Below are positions 52,444-61,704 of a stretch of DNA of 64,000 nt, piece by piece. The DNA is taken from NCBI GenBank assembly GCA_044223995.1, contig JBGALE010000001.1:682001-746000 (forward strand), in the 5' to 3' direction. Origin of the DNA: JACMLD01 sp044223995. GTDB taxonomy: Bacteria > Bacteroidota > Bacteroidia > Chitinophagales > Chitinophagaceae. The translations under genes were made by a program, and so were the position numbers. Below the pieces are notes generated by a model. That model searched no databases and was not told the origin of the DNA. It worked only from the letters and a program-made list of their open reading frames with translations. Position 1 is the first letter of the stretch. Every line of letters starts with the position of its first letter.

Positions 52444-53955
52444 ATGAAAAATCGAATCCTGGTTTTACTCCTGTCTGCCACTGCATTGACTGCAAAAGCA
52501 CAAATAGGTATCGGGACCACTTCTCCCAATTCTACTTTAGATGTGCGAGGTTCGTTATCGGTAACTTATCGTGCATTTTCATCTGCCACTTCTGCCGCTA
52601 TCAGTGATAATACATTGGTATTTACCGGCACGTCGGCAACGACACTTACATTGCCTGATGCTACTGCCTGTGCAGGCAGGGAATACTGGGTGAAGAATGT
52701 AAGCTCAAACACCTCTGTTCTTACCATCGCCACCACTTCTTCTCAAACCATTGATGGTTTATCAACCTGGACCTTGGATGAAGCGAATGAATCTGTGCGT
52801 TTACTGAGCAATGGTACCAACTGGTATTTGTCCTCCCAGGCAGTACCTAACAATAGCGGAAGCGCCTGGGTATTGGGTGGTAACTCATTTGGCGCAGCCA
52901 GGAATTTTGGTACAGTCAGCAACCTGGATTTGCCATTTATAACTAATAATACGGAAAGGCTGAGAATATCTTCATCCGGTAATGTCGGAATCGGAACTTC
53001 AACGTTTAATGGAACCTACCCCGAGAAATTTGTAGTGGATGCAGGGACCACTTCATCTGTAAATGCGATTGTAGGAAAGGGTACCATTAATAATTATTTA
53101 CAGTTAAACATACAAAATAAGTCTGCCGGAACATCTGCCAGTTCCGATGTGGTAGCTACTGCAGATGATGGCACTGAAACCAATAACTATGTTGATATGG
53201 GTATCAACTCCAGTGGATACACATCAAGTGGTATCCTGGGTGGCGCACACAATGCGTATCTCTATACAACCGGAAACGATTTTGTGATTGGTAATTCTTC
53301 CAATAATAAAAACCTTATTTTTTATACAACTACTGCAAGTACCAATACAGAAAGGATGCGGATTGATGCCAGCGGAAACGTGGGTATCGGAACTTCATCT
53401 GCCGCGCAAAAATTGCATGTAAGCGGTGGTAACTTTAGGATTACAAATGGCGGTATCAATGCCGACTTCCAGGTAGGAACAACCTTTGGTGGTGTTACCA
53501 ATGCTGCCGGTATGATCTATTATGAAATAGCCGGTGCGGAAACGCACATGTTTGGTGGCCAGATTATTCCTGATGGTGATAATACCTGGAGTTGCGGTAG
53601 CAGTGCACGGAGATGGTCAGCCGTATATGCAGCCAATGGTACCATTCAAACTTCCGATTTCAGGTTAAAGAAAAATATTCATGACCTGCCCTATGGTCTT
53701 GCAGAAGTATTGAAATTAAACCCGGTGGGTTATAACTGGAAAGACAATACAGGCGGTGATAAAATTGGTTTGATAGCACAGGAAGTCAGGAAGGTAATAC
53801 CCGAGGTAGTAGTAGGAGATGAGTCAAAGGAAAACCTGGGTATGAACTATGCGGAGCTCGTTCCAGTACTGATCAATGCCATTAAAGACCTTAAAAAAGA
53901 ACTGAATGATGTTAAAAAGGAATTGAGTGAATTAAAAAGCCAGGGAAATAAGTAA
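52444..53955 (+). CDS. Tail-fibre-like surface protein with S74 chaperone domain
   Basis: A 503-residue exported protein (signal peptide MKNRILVLLLSATALTAKAQ). The mature start IGIGTTSPNSTLDVRGSL is a fibre-type repeat; a beta module (about 40-140: TLPDATACAGREYWVKN, SNGTNWY) and further GNVGIGTS repeats follow. The C-terminus (about 400-503) is an S74 intramolecular chaperone: SDFRLKKNIHDL, GLIAQEVRKVIPEVV, NYAELVPVLINAI and a coiled-coil tail. In phage fibres this domain trimerises the protein and cleaves itself off. The next gene is a duplicate of the front part. Confidence 0.88.
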   Translation: MKNRILVLLLSATALTAKAQIGIGTTSPNSTLDVRGSLSVTYRAFSSATSAAISDNTLVFTGTSATTLTLPDATACAGREYWVKNVSSNTSVLTIATTSSQTIDGLSTWTLDEANESVRLLSNGTNWYLSSQAVPNNSGSAWVLGGNSFGAARNFGTVSNLDLPFITNNTERLRISSSGNVGIGTSTFNGTYPEKFVVDAGTTSSVNAIVGKGTINNYLQLNIQNKSAGTSASSDVVATADDGTETNNYVDMGINSSGYTSSGILGGAHNAYLYTTGNDFVIGNSSNNKNLIFYTTTASTNTERMRIDASGNVGIGTSSAAQKLHVSGGNFRITNGGINADFQVGTTFGGVTNAAGMIYYEIAGAETHMFGGQIIPDGDNTWSCGSSARRWSAVYAANGTIQTSDFRLKKNIHDLPYGLAEVLKLNPVGYNWKDNTGGDKIGLIAQEVRKVIPEVVVGDESKENLGMNYAELVPVLINAIKDLKKELNDVKKELSELKSQGNK

Positions 53956-53987
53956 ACCAGCATCCATAAAATACAAAATCCTATATC

Positions 53988-55250
53988 ATGTTAAAAAGAA
54001 CCTCCACTATCCTTTCAATTGTATTAATTGTAACGCTTAACCTGCAAGCCCAGGTGGGTATCGGGACTACGAGCCCAAATTCCACGCTGGATGTCAGGGG
54101 ATCATTATCCGGTGCTTACCGGGCATTTTCTACAGGCACTTCTGCAGCCATATCAGATTATACGCTGGTATTTACCGGAACTTCTGCAGCTACTCTTACT
54201 TTGCCAGACGCCACTGCCTGTGCCGGCCGTGAGTATAAGATAAAAAATGTCAGCTCCAATACATCGGCGCTCACCATTGCTACTACTTCATCCCAAACAA
54301 TCGACGGGTTAAGTTCCTGGATATTGGATGAAGCCAATGAAGCGATAAATGTTGTTAGCAATGGAACCGACTGGTATGTTGCTTCACAGGTTGTACCCAA
54401 TAGTTCGGGCAGCAGTTGGAACCAGGGTGGTAATAATGTGACTGCATTAAAAAACTTTGGTACTACCAGCAACTTCGATTTGCCCTTTATTACAAACAAT
54501 ACAGAGAAGCTGCGTTTGAGTGCAAGCGGTAACCTGGGCATTGGTACCTCGTCTTTCAACGCCACTTATCCTGAAAAACTGGTGGTGGATGCCGGTACTA
54601 CATCTTCAGTGAATGCCATAGTTGGTAAAGGCACCATTAATAATTACCTGCAATTGAATATTCAAAATTTGTCAGGTGGTACTGCTGCTTCATCTGATGT
54701 TGTGGCAACTGCCAATAATGGAAACGAGACCAGCTTTTACGTTGACTTGGGTATCAACAGCAACGGAAATACCAGCGGTGTAATGGGAGGTGCAAATGAC
54801 GCTTACCTGTATAACCTTGGTCAGAATTTTCTGATTGCAGCAGGTACTGCATCAAAATCACTGGTATTCATGACTGGTGGCACTTCCCAGGGTTCAAACG
54901 AAAGGATGCGCATCAATGGATCGGGTAATGTTGGTATTGCAACAACATCACCTAACTCGACTTTTGATGTAAATGGTACGGTAGGAGCAGCAATTACAAC
55001 TACAGCCAGCAATATCACATTGGGTAGTTCCAATTATACGGTGATTCTTACTGGTGGAACACCTGTTGTTACTTTGCCAGCAGCAGCTTCTGGAAATAGC
55101 CGGCGGATATACATTATCGTAAATCAAACCGGCAGCGCTGTTACTATCAGCGGCTATAAAGATTTTACCAATGCTACGGCAACCACCATCAATGCCAACT
55201 CATCTGTCACTTTACAGTCAAATGGGACAAGTTGGTTCCGAATACAATAA
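53988..55250 (+). CDS. Fibre-like surface protein, paralog with exchanged C-terminus
   Basis: A 420-residue exported protein. Residues about 20-310 match the previous gene almost block for block (TSPNSTLDVRGSL, LPDATACAGREY, VDAGTTSSVNAIVGKGTI). The C-terminus differs: instead of the S74 domain it has PNSTFDVNGTV and a second copy of the N-terminal beta module (NYTVILTGGTPVVTLPAAA, SVTLQSNGTSWF). The gene starts 33 bp after the first, so the two are co-transcribed. Without S74, assembly may depend on the first protein. Confidence 0.86.
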   Translation: MLKRTSTILSIVLIVTLNLQAQVGIGTTSPNSTLDVRGSLSGAYRAFSTGTSAAISDYTLVFTGTSAATLTLPDATACAGREYKIKNVSSNTSALTIATTSSQTIDGLSSWILDEANEAINVVSNGTDWYVASQVVPNSSGSSWNQGGNNVTALKNFGTTSNFDLPFITNNTEKLRLSASGNLGIGTSSFNATYPEKLVVDAGTTSSVNAIVGKGTINNYLQLNIQNLSGGTAASSDVVATANNGNETSFYVDLGINSNGNTSGVMGGANDAYLYNLGQNFLIAAGTASKSLVFMTGGTSQGSNERMRINGSGNVGIATTSPNSTFDVNGTVGAAITTTASNITLGSSNYTVILTGGTPVVTLPAAASGNSRRIYIIVNQTGSAVTISGYKDFTNATATTINANSSVTLQSNGTSWFRIQ

Positions 55251-55320
55251 GAGCAGTTGGTTTTGAGCACTGGCAAATAGCAGTATGATACCGGATTTAA
55301 TTAAAATCAAATAAAATCAA

Positions 55321-56748
55321 ATGAAACCAAGAATTTTATACACGGCAATTCTCGTGATTGGTATGATGGTTCGGGCTGAAGCACAAACAGACCTGCAAAA
55401 CAATGGAACGCTGTATATATCGGGTTCATCAGATATCCTTTATATCAGTGGATCTTTTACGAATGCATCTTCTGCTGCATTGACCAACAACGGGCAATTG
55501 CATGTAAAGCAAACCCTGTCCAATGCACAATCGTCCATGACTGTTGGAACGGGTACGCTCTACCTCAGTGGGACTGCGGCGCAGGCCATTAATGGCACAC
55601 AGCCATTTAAGACCTTTGACCTGGTGACCAATAACAGCGCTGGCTTTACACTCAACAATGACTTAAGTGTAAGTGGAACGCATACATTTACCGCAGGTGT
55701 TATCGGCTCTTCTGCTACACCCAATTATTTAATTTATGAAGCAGGATCGTCGTATTCAGGCGATGGCGATGCCAAACATGTAAGCGGATGGGTAAAGAAA
55801 AATGGCACCACCACCTTTTTATTTCCAGTTGGTAATGGTACCGTGGAAAGAAAAATTGGCGTAAGCAGCTTATCTGCTTCATCAAGCTTTAATTCAAAAT
55901 ATGCGGGTGCAACTACCAATACGGGAAACATGGCCGCACCGCTGATACTGGTTGATCCCAATGAATACTGGCAACTCGACCAGGTAAGTGGCGGCACCGC
56001 AGTGGTGGATATGAACTGGGATAACAGCAAGATTGCGATGCCCAACTATAACCTGGCGGATATTCGTGTAGCCAATTATATAGCGGGCAACTGGACAAGT
56101 GTTGGCGGTTCAGCATCAGGTGCAGTTGCAACTACGGGCACCATCTCCTCCAATACCCTTTCAACATTTGGCTCCTTTACGTTTGGCAGCTTGTCCTTCC
56201 TGTTGCCAGTTGAACTGGTGCAATTTGGCGCCACAAGGGCAAATGGTGTTACATTGATTACCTGGACTGCTTCCAATGAAAACAATGTAGGTTATTACCA
56301 GGTACAGCGCAGCGATGATGGTTTGAATTTTTATGCCCTTGGAAAAGTAGATGCGAAAAACAACAGCAGTTTGCAGGAGTATGACTTTACTGACAGCAAA
56401 GCATTGAAGGGTATTGCCTATTATCGTTTGCTGAGTATCGATAAAGATGGCAGATCAAAAAGCTCGAAGGTAGTGTCTGTAAGCGACAGGCTGGTGCCGG
56501 GCAATAATTTTGCTGTAATCAACCCTGTGCACGGTGCATTGTCACTGACAGCAGGCGCAGATCACAATGGAACTTACCTGTACAAGATTAATACAACCTC
56601 CGGGCAAACCATACAGCAGGGAAGCATCATCATTACCAATGGTGGTAGTTATAGCATCCCACTGGCATCGGTTGTAGCAAAAGGTGTATATGTGCTGGAA
56701 ATAAGGAAGAAAGATTTCACATTCAGTCAAAAGGTTTTGGTTCAATAG
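55321..56748 (+). CDS. Secreted protein with a T9SS-type C-terminal sorting domain
   Basis: A 475-residue exported protein (signal peptide MKPRILYTAILVIGMMVRAEA). Residues about 25-290 are a beta-rich region with SGSSDILYISGSF and repeated GTLYLSGT, giving a right-handed or fibre-like repeat. LPVELVQFGATRANGVTLITW leads into a fibronectin-like domain (about 295-385), and the C-terminus (about 395-475) has the closing pattern KGVYVLEIRKKDFTFSQKVLVQ of a type IX secretion sorting tail. It is 70 bp downstream of the fibre paralogs and probably shares their transcript. Confidence 0.85.
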   Translation: MKPRILYTAILVIGMMVRAEAQTDLQNNGTLYISGSSDILYISGSFTNASSAALTNNGQLHVKQTLSNAQSSMTVGTGTLYLSGTAAQAINGTQPFKTFDLVTNNSAGFTLNNDLSVSGTHTFTAGVIGSSATPNYLIYEAGSSYSGDGDAKHVSGWVKKNGTTTFLFPVGNGTVERKIGVSSLSASSSFNSKYAGATTNTGNMAAPLILVDPNEYWQLDQVSGGTAVVDMNWDNSKIAMPNYNLADIRVANYIAGNWTSVGGSASGAVATTGTISSNTLSTFGSFTFGSLSFLLPVELVQFGATRANGVTLITWTASNENNVGYYQVQRSDDGLNFYALGKVDAKNNSSLQEYDFTDSKALKGIAYYRLLSIDKDGRSKSSKVVSVSDRLVPGNNFAVINPVHGALSLTAGADHNGTYLYKINTTSGQTIQQGSIIITNGGSYSIPLASVVAKGVYVLEIRKKDFTFSQKVLVQ

Positions 56749-56770
56749 CTTTGATATAGGTTAACAACAG

Positions 56771-56800
56771 AAAGCCCCCGAAATTTCGGGGGCTTTTGTT
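56771..56800. terminator. Terminator after the surface-protein cluster
   Basis: A perfect 13-bp self-complementary block, AAAGCCCCCGAAA (56771-56783) with TTTCGGGGGCTTT (56784-56796), followed by TGTTT. It ends the run of surface genes and can act on both strands. Confidence 0.9.
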
Positions 56801-56874
56801 TATAGGACAAGTTGAGTAAAAAACGAAACAGGTAAATCAGGCAGGTAGTTAAATAGAAGAGTGAAATCAGTTGT

Positions 56875-57309
56875 TTAGGAAAATAATTTCTTTAAGAAAG
56901 ACTTTTTATGTTTGGCTTCGGCCATAGGTACCATGGACTCTACTTTCTCCATGATCTCTTTCATCCTGTCAGGGTCGAGTGAAGATTTAACGATATAATC
57001 CAGGGCGCCGTGTTTCATCGCGTTTACAGCGATTTCAATATTCTCCTGGCCGGATATAAACAGCACGGTGATGGAAGGATCAAATTCCTTTATTTTTTTC
57101 AATACATCTATACCGTTCATGCCTTCCATATTGTAATCGAGGAAGATAATATTGGGATGAAGTACTTCGAGGTTGTCAAGGCAATCGTTCCCATTATCAA
57201 ACATTTCAACGTTGTTATAGCCAAGCTGTTTGAGAAATTGCTGGTACAGGTTGAGACAAAGCACATCATCATCCACTAAAAAGATGGTGAGGTTAAAATT
57301 TTTGAGCAT
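56875..57309 (-). CDS. Stand-alone response regulator (REC domain)
   Basis: A 144-residue protein consisting of one receiver domain. The acidic pocket is Asp13-Asp14-Asp15 in LVDDDV, the phospho-acceptor is Asp58 in IIFLDYNM, and the conserved Lys is in DYIVKSS near residue 109. The tail is basic (KHKKSFLKKLF). It has no output domain, so it acts by protein contact, as in phosphorelays or motility and gliding control. No histidine kinase is adjacent. Confidence 0.92.
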   Translation of the reverse strand: MLKNFNLTIFLVDDDVLCLNLYQQFLKQLGYNNVEMFDNGNDCLDNLEVLHPNIIFLDYNMEGMNGIDVLKKIKEFDPSITVLFISGQENIEIAVNAMKHGALDYIVKSSLDPDRMKEIMEKVESMVPMAEAKHKKSFLKKLFS

Positions 57310-57507
57310 GACCTGATTTTTTTGGGTTGCGGGATAATGTATCGGTTTACCAATTACTTTTCACCACTTTACCAGCGGGAAATGCCAGTAAAAAACGATG
57401 GGCGCAAAACAGGTATTGTAAAACCGAATTTTATAAACAGGAATCTGGGGTAAACCCGAGTAACTGGTAAGTATTTACACTTATAAATTTATTTGTGGCC
57501 GTCAACA

Positions 57508-57541
57508 AAAATCCCACCCGGCAAACCGGATGGGATTTTTT
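57508..57541. terminator. Bidirectional terminator near gdhA
   Basis: AAAATCCCACCCGG (57508-57521) and CCGGATGGGATTTT (57526-57539) pair with one C/A mismatch and a 4-nt loop, with T-runs on both strands. It separates gdhA from the response regulator, which transcribes away from it, so it mainly serves gdhA. Confidence 0.85.
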
Positions 57542-57560
57542 GTATCGCTTAAAAATTGAT

Positions 57561-58979
57561 TTATGGAAATATACCGAGCTCTGCATAGCTGGTGCCCACT
57601 TTGTTGATGGCAACAACATAGGCTGCTGTGCGCATATCGGGGATACTTGGATTTTTCTTCCAGCATTCCATCACTTCGCGGGTAGCGGTAATCATGGTTT
57701 CCTCGAGGCCACTGTATACCAGGTCTACTTCATCGGCCCCATGTAATAATGTCGTTTTATCTTTCTCATTCACTTTTTTCCCGGTAAGGCCTTCAATCTG
57801 TGCCAGGATCTGCCCGTTCTGATTTTCATCGAATCTTTTTTCCATACGGCCGTAACGGACATGGCTCAGGTTTTTTAACCACTCGAAATAAGATACGGTA
57901 ACACCACCGGCATTGAGGTACATGTCCGGCACCACCAATATGCCTTTTTGAATAAATACTTCGTCCGCATCTGGCGTCAGCGGACCATTGGCTGCTTCGC
58001 CGATTATCTTAGCTTTTACATTTGGTGCGTTCTTTCCATCAATAACGTTTTCGAGCGCTGCAGGAATAAGGATATCACATTCCAGTTCCAGCGCATCACC
58101 TGATTTGGCGAGATTGGTTGCCCCGGGGAAATTCAGGATTGATCCTGTTTTTTTACGGTGCTGGAATACTTCCTCTTCATTCAATCCATCCGGGTTGGTG
58201 ATAGCTCCTTCGTATTCTGCCAGTGCAATGACTTTAGCACCGCCTTCACGGAAAAATTTTGCAGCGTGATAACCTACATTACCCAAACCCTGTACTATCA
58301 CACGTTTTCCTTCCACACCTGGTTTCAATCCAAGCTTCTCCATTACTTCGGGCATGTGACAAACTTCGCGTAAACCATAGAAGACACCAAGACCAGTTGC
58401 CTCTTTACGTCCGCGAACACCGCCCTGTGTAACGGGTTTACCGGTAACACAACCTGCGGCATCAATTTCTCCCGGTTTCATACTGGTATAGGTATCGAGT
58501 ATCCAGGCCATTTCGCGTTCGCCTGTTCCGTAATCCGGAGCGGGAACATCTGTACCGGGCCCGATAAAATTTTTCTTTATCAGCTCGTGTGTATACCGGC
58601 GTGTAATTTTTTCGAGTTCATACGGCGTATATTTTTTGGGGTCGATACTGATACCACCTTTTGCGCCGCCAAAAGGAACATTTACAATGGCACACTTATA
58701 AGTCATAAGAGCGGCAAGCGCCATCACTTCATCGAGGTTTACAGAGGTGGAGAAACGAATCCCGCCCTTACAGGGTGTCTTGTGGTGCGAGTGCTGAACG
58801 CGGTATGCCTTGATGACTTCAATCTTGTCGCCGATTTTTACCGGGAAGTGCATACGATAAACAGAATTGCACTGTTTGATTTGTTCCAGTAAACCCGGAT
58901 CGATGCTGGTAAACTTTGCAGCTTTATCGAAACTCTTTTCTACTGCGCCGAAAAAACTGTATTCGTGTTGTCCTGCCAT
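57561..58979 (-). CDS. gdhA: Glu/Leu/Phe/Val dehydrogenase (glutamate dehydrogenase)
   Basis: A 472-residue NAD(P)-dependent glutamate-type dehydrogenase. Substrate and catalytic lysines are Lys71 (TPCKGGIRF), Lys95 (MTYKCA) and Lys107 (FGGAKGGI); APDYGTGEREMAW and the Rossmann motif VIVQGLGNVGYHAAK follow. It interconverts glutamate and 2-oxoglutarate plus ammonia. Cofactor choice is not clear from the sequence. The symbol is a family-level guess. Confidence 0.93.
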   Translation of the reverse strand: MAGQHEYSFFGAVEKSFDKAAKFTSIDPGLLEQIKQCNSVYRMHFPVKIGDKIEVIKAYRVQHSHHKTPCKGGIRFSTSVNLDEVMALAALMTYKCAIVNVPFGGAKGGISIDPKKYTPYELEKITRRYTHELIKKNFIGPGTDVPAPDYGTGEREMAWILDTYTSMKPGEIDAAGCVTGKPVTQGGVRGRKEATGLGVFYGLREVCHMPEVMEKLGLKPGVEGKRVIVQGLGNVGYHAAKFFREGGAKVIALAEYEGAITNPDGLNEEEVFQHRKKTGSILNFPGATNLAKSGDALELECDILIPAALENVIDGKNAPNVKAKIIGEAANGPLTPDADEVFIQKGILVVPDMYLNAGGVTVSYFEWLKNLSHVRYGRMEKRFDENQNGQILAQIEGLTGKKVNEKDKTTLLHGADEVDLVYSGLEETMITATREVMECWKKNPSIPDMRTAAYVVAINKVGTSYAELGIFP

Positions 58980-59079
58980 AAATTGTTTTTTTATTTTTTA
59001 TATAGTCACAATCGTTTGTTAGTTGATAAAGGCCTGCAAATTCATGCTCAAATGACTATCACTTTATTTATTTCATGAA

Positions 59080-59310
59080 TTAATGACCTGATTCTTTTTC
59101 AAGCCGGCTGATTTTCCTGTCAATCCGCACGAGGTACAGCAAAAGGCCGATTAATATGATCAGTACAACAGCTACTACTACGTATATCTTACCATTACTG
59201 CGCATATCAAATGCAGTGTACTGTTTCTGCGGGTCGTTTGCCTGCGCCAGCAGGGTAACCGGCAGCAGGTATAATAACGATATGAGTAGTAAAACTGTTT
59301 TATTACGCAT
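59080..59310 (-). CDS. CcmD family small membrane protein
   Basis: A 76-residue protein with an N-terminal signal or anchor (LLLISLLYLLPVTLLAQ), one further transmembrane helix (IYVVVAVVLIILIGLLLYLV, about 43-62) and a charged tail (RIDRKISRLEKESGH). This is the size and plan of the Bacteroidota CcmD-like proteins that accompany CcmC. It overlaps the ccmC stop by 8 bp, showing coupled translation and supporting a role in heme delivery for cytochrome c maturation. Confidence 0.75.
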   Translation of the reverse strand: MRNKTVLLLISLLYLLPVTLLAQANDPQKQYTAFDMRSNGKIYVVVAVVLIILIGLLLYLVRIDRKISRLEKESGH

Positions 59311-59983
59311 TTAAAATATGTTTCTCTTTTAATAAATCAACCCTGATCTTCAGTGTAGTGATCCAAACACCCAGTAATGTCCACCCGATAATCGCGGGGT
59401 AAAAAACGATCCTCAGACGGTTATCAAGGTCCTGCGGGTTCAGGGCAGGGTTGCCTTCTTTACCGGGGTGCAGGCTTTCCAGTAATCTTGGTAAAATCCA
59501 AATGGACGGGAATAACATGGCATAAGCGAAAATGGCATACACTGCACTTACCTTGGCCCGTTTGTCAATATCGGTAATCGATCCACGTAAGACGAGGTAG
59601 GCAAAATAAACCAGCAGGGCAATGGCTGCGCCCGTGAGTTTGGGCTCGCCAAATATTTGTGTATTGCTGGCAAATTCAGTCCAGGTATAGGATGCCCATA
59701 CAGCGCCGGTCACATAACCCAATACACCAAATACAATTCCTGCTTTGGCATAATTAACAGCATAGATATCGTACACCAGTTTTTGACTGCGCAAATATTT
59801 TACAGCATAAATAACAGAAATGGTAAAGAGAATCATCATGGCCAGCCACATGCACACGTGGAAATAGAGGTTGCGGATGGTTTCATGAAGTATTTCGCGC
59901 ACCGGAACGCCGAATAAAAAACCACCCAGGACGGTGTACACCAGTAATGCTGCGCAAAGTATTTTCCACCAGGTTTTTCGCAT
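59303..59983 (-). CDS. ccmC: Cytochrome c biogenesis heme-handling protein CcmC (CcsA family)
   Basis: A 226-residue six-helix membrane protein. The heme-binding tryptophan-rich loop is GAVWASYTWTEF (about residues 98-109), with flanking histidines in NLYFHVCMW and LESLHPGKE. CcmC loads heme onto a chaperone or onto the synthetase for c-type cytochromes. The small CcmD-like gene overlaps it downstream and ccmB lies 163 bp upstream on the same strand. Confidence 0.9.
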   Translation of the reverse strand: MRKTWWKILCAALLVYTVLGGFLFGVPVREILHETIRNLYFHVCMWLAMMILFTISVIYAVKYLRSQKLVYDIYAVNYAKAGIVFGVLGYVTGAVWASYTWTEFASNTQIFGEPKLTGAAIALLVYFAYLVLRGSITDIDKRAKVSAVYAIFAYAMLFPSIWILPRLLESLHPGKEGNPALNPQDLDNRLRIVFYPAIIGWTLLGVWITTLKIRVDLLKEKHILNA

Positions 59984-60146
59984 ACGATGATTTCAATGTT
60001 TTGCAAGCAGGGCTTTACAGAAACGTTGCAAATTTATGGTAAACCCTATCAATAAAAGAAATGAAGGCTAAAATTAGATAAAACCGGGAGTGGGTTGAAT
60101 GACAGTAAATACTGTTTATGTTTCCGGCAAATTGCTTGATAACCTT

Positions 60147-60812
60147 TCAATCTTTCCACAAAAAGGGGAATAAAACGATGGCAAGCGTGACCACCAGTAC
60201 ATCGAGGCCAATGAGTAAAAGATTTATCTGGATCAGGCCGCCCTGTACCACATCAGAAAAAACAATATTTGATATTTTCATCAGTAACATGAGCTGTGGA
60301 ATGATAACCGGGAAACCCATAATGGCCATGAGTGCTGCATTTTGCTGTGCGCGGGCTGCAATAGCCGATAAAAAAGTAAAAACAAGGCTCAAGCTGATGC
60401 CGCCCAAAACATTTATCCATAGAAAACTGAGCAGGTGGATGACCGGGTTGCCCAGCAATGCGCTGAACAACATCCAACTGGTGATACTCATTACCAGCAT
60501 CAACAGAACATTAAATATCATCTTTGAAATAATGAACGCGCGGCTGCCGGCTATGGAATAGAAATACAGCATTCTTCCGCGGCCTTCTCCCAAAAAGCTT
60601 TTAGCCATCGCATTGACACAAACAAAAAGTTGTATCATCCAGAAAAGCCCATTCCATACGTTGCTTTCCGGGCTGCCCATGGCCAGGTACAAAACAAAAA
60701 TGGTGGAGGCAACATACAGCAACACGCCATAAAAGCTGTACTGCTGGCGTATTTCCAGCAGCAGATCCTTTTTCAGGAGGGCCAGTATATGTTGCGTGTT
60801 TCTAATAACAAT
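60147..60812 (-). CDS. ccmB: Heme exporter protein B (CcmB), start uncertain
   Basis: The reading frame is clearly CcmB, a six-helix permease of the heme-export ABC complex (ALLKKDLLLEIRQQYSFYG, then LLYVASTIFVLYLAMGS). The conserved N-terminal helix starts well before the first GTG at 60725, and no ATG, GTG or TTG exists in frame between it and the stop at 60854. I give the in-frame ATT at 60812 as a possible start. An ATG at 60816 is one base out of frame; deleting one G after it would give MIVIRNTQHILALLKKD. A single-base insertion, a sequencing error or a rare start are all possible. Confidence 0.8.
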   Translation of the reverse strand: MVIRNTQHILALLKKDLLLEIRQQYSFYGVLLYVASTIFVLYLAMGSPESNVWNGLFWMIQLFVCVNAMAKSFLGEGRGRMLYFYSIAGSRAFIISKMIFNVLLMLVMSITSWMLFSALLGNPVIHLLSFLWINVLGGISLSLVFTFLSAIAARAQQNAALMAIMGFPVIIPQLMLLMKISNIVFSDVVQGGLIQINLLLIGLDVLVVTLAIVLFPFLWKD

Positions 60813-60870
60813 CCATTTGCAACAAAAATAACCAGCCTGCAGCGAATTCAGTTAATTTTATTTTATACTT

Positions 60871-61668
60871 ATGAACCAGCTATCACTGCCTGCAATTGTT
60901 TTATTGCTGCTATTGTCGGCCGTTGCCCCGGCGCAGATTATCAACATTGATAAAACCGATACGTTGGATTATGTCAGGAAAGCAATATGGAATGGCAATA
61001 TTGCAGTAGGTGTCGAAGTAGATAAAGAAAAAGCAACGTTGGTAGATGCCAGCAATTACCTTGATATTTCCCTGCAAAAATTTCACGAGCTGTTTATCTT
61101 ATCAGCAAGCAACCGGTTTACCTATAACGGTATGCAGGATTTTTTAAATACCGGCTATGTTCACCTGCGCTGGCGGCATGATTATAAGGAACAGTTGCAC
61201 CCGGAAAGTTATGTACAGTACCAGTGGGATGCAGCAAGGGGTATGCTGCACCGGTTTATAGCGGGGGAGAATATCCGTTATAATTTCTGGCACCGCCGCA
61301 TGTGGGAAATGACTTTTGGCACCGGCCTGATGTATGAAAATGAGCTGTGGAATTATACAGCAGTAGATTCACCCAAAATACCTGCCAATCCTGTTAACCA
61401 GCGGAGCAGTGAATTGAAATCCAGCAGCTATATCAAATGGGAAGGAAAGACATCGAAAGTGAGCAATATAAGTGTGGTTATTTTCTACCAGGCAGCATTC
61501 AATGATTTCTTTTCGCCAAGAGTATCGGGCGTAGTGAGTTTCGATGTGGATATTAGCAAACATTTTGCCCTTGGACTAAAGTATAGCGGCCTGTATGACG
61601 CCGGGCCGGTGGTACCTATCTTTAAATTTTATTACAATTTTTCCAACAGCCTGCAGTACAAATTCTAA
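60871..61668 (+). CDS. DUF481-like outer membrane beta-barrel protein
   Basis: A 265-residue protein with signal peptide MNQLSLPAIVLLLLLSAVAPA. Residues about 55-265 are amphipathic beta strands ending FKFYYNFSNSLQYKF, an outer membrane C-terminal strand with terminal Phe. The layout and length resemble the YdiY/DUF481 barrel. It is divergent from ccmB with a 58-bp gap. Function unknown. Confidence 0.75.
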   Translation: MNQLSLPAIVLLLLLSAVAPAQIINIDKTDTLDYVRKAIWNGNIAVGVEVDKEKATLVDASNYLDISLQKFHELFILSASNRFTYNGMQDFLNTGYVHLRWRHDYKEQLHPESYVQYQWDAARGMLHRFIAGENIRYNFWHRRMWEMTFGTGLMYENELWNYTAVDSPKIPANPVNQRSSELKSSSYIKWEGKTSKVSNISVVIFYQAAFNDFFSPRVSGVVSFDVDISKHFALGLKYSGLYDAGPVVPIFKFYYNFSNSLQYKF

Positions 61669-61704
61669 CCGCTTGACGTCAATCATTCTACTGGTCTTAA
61701 CTGT

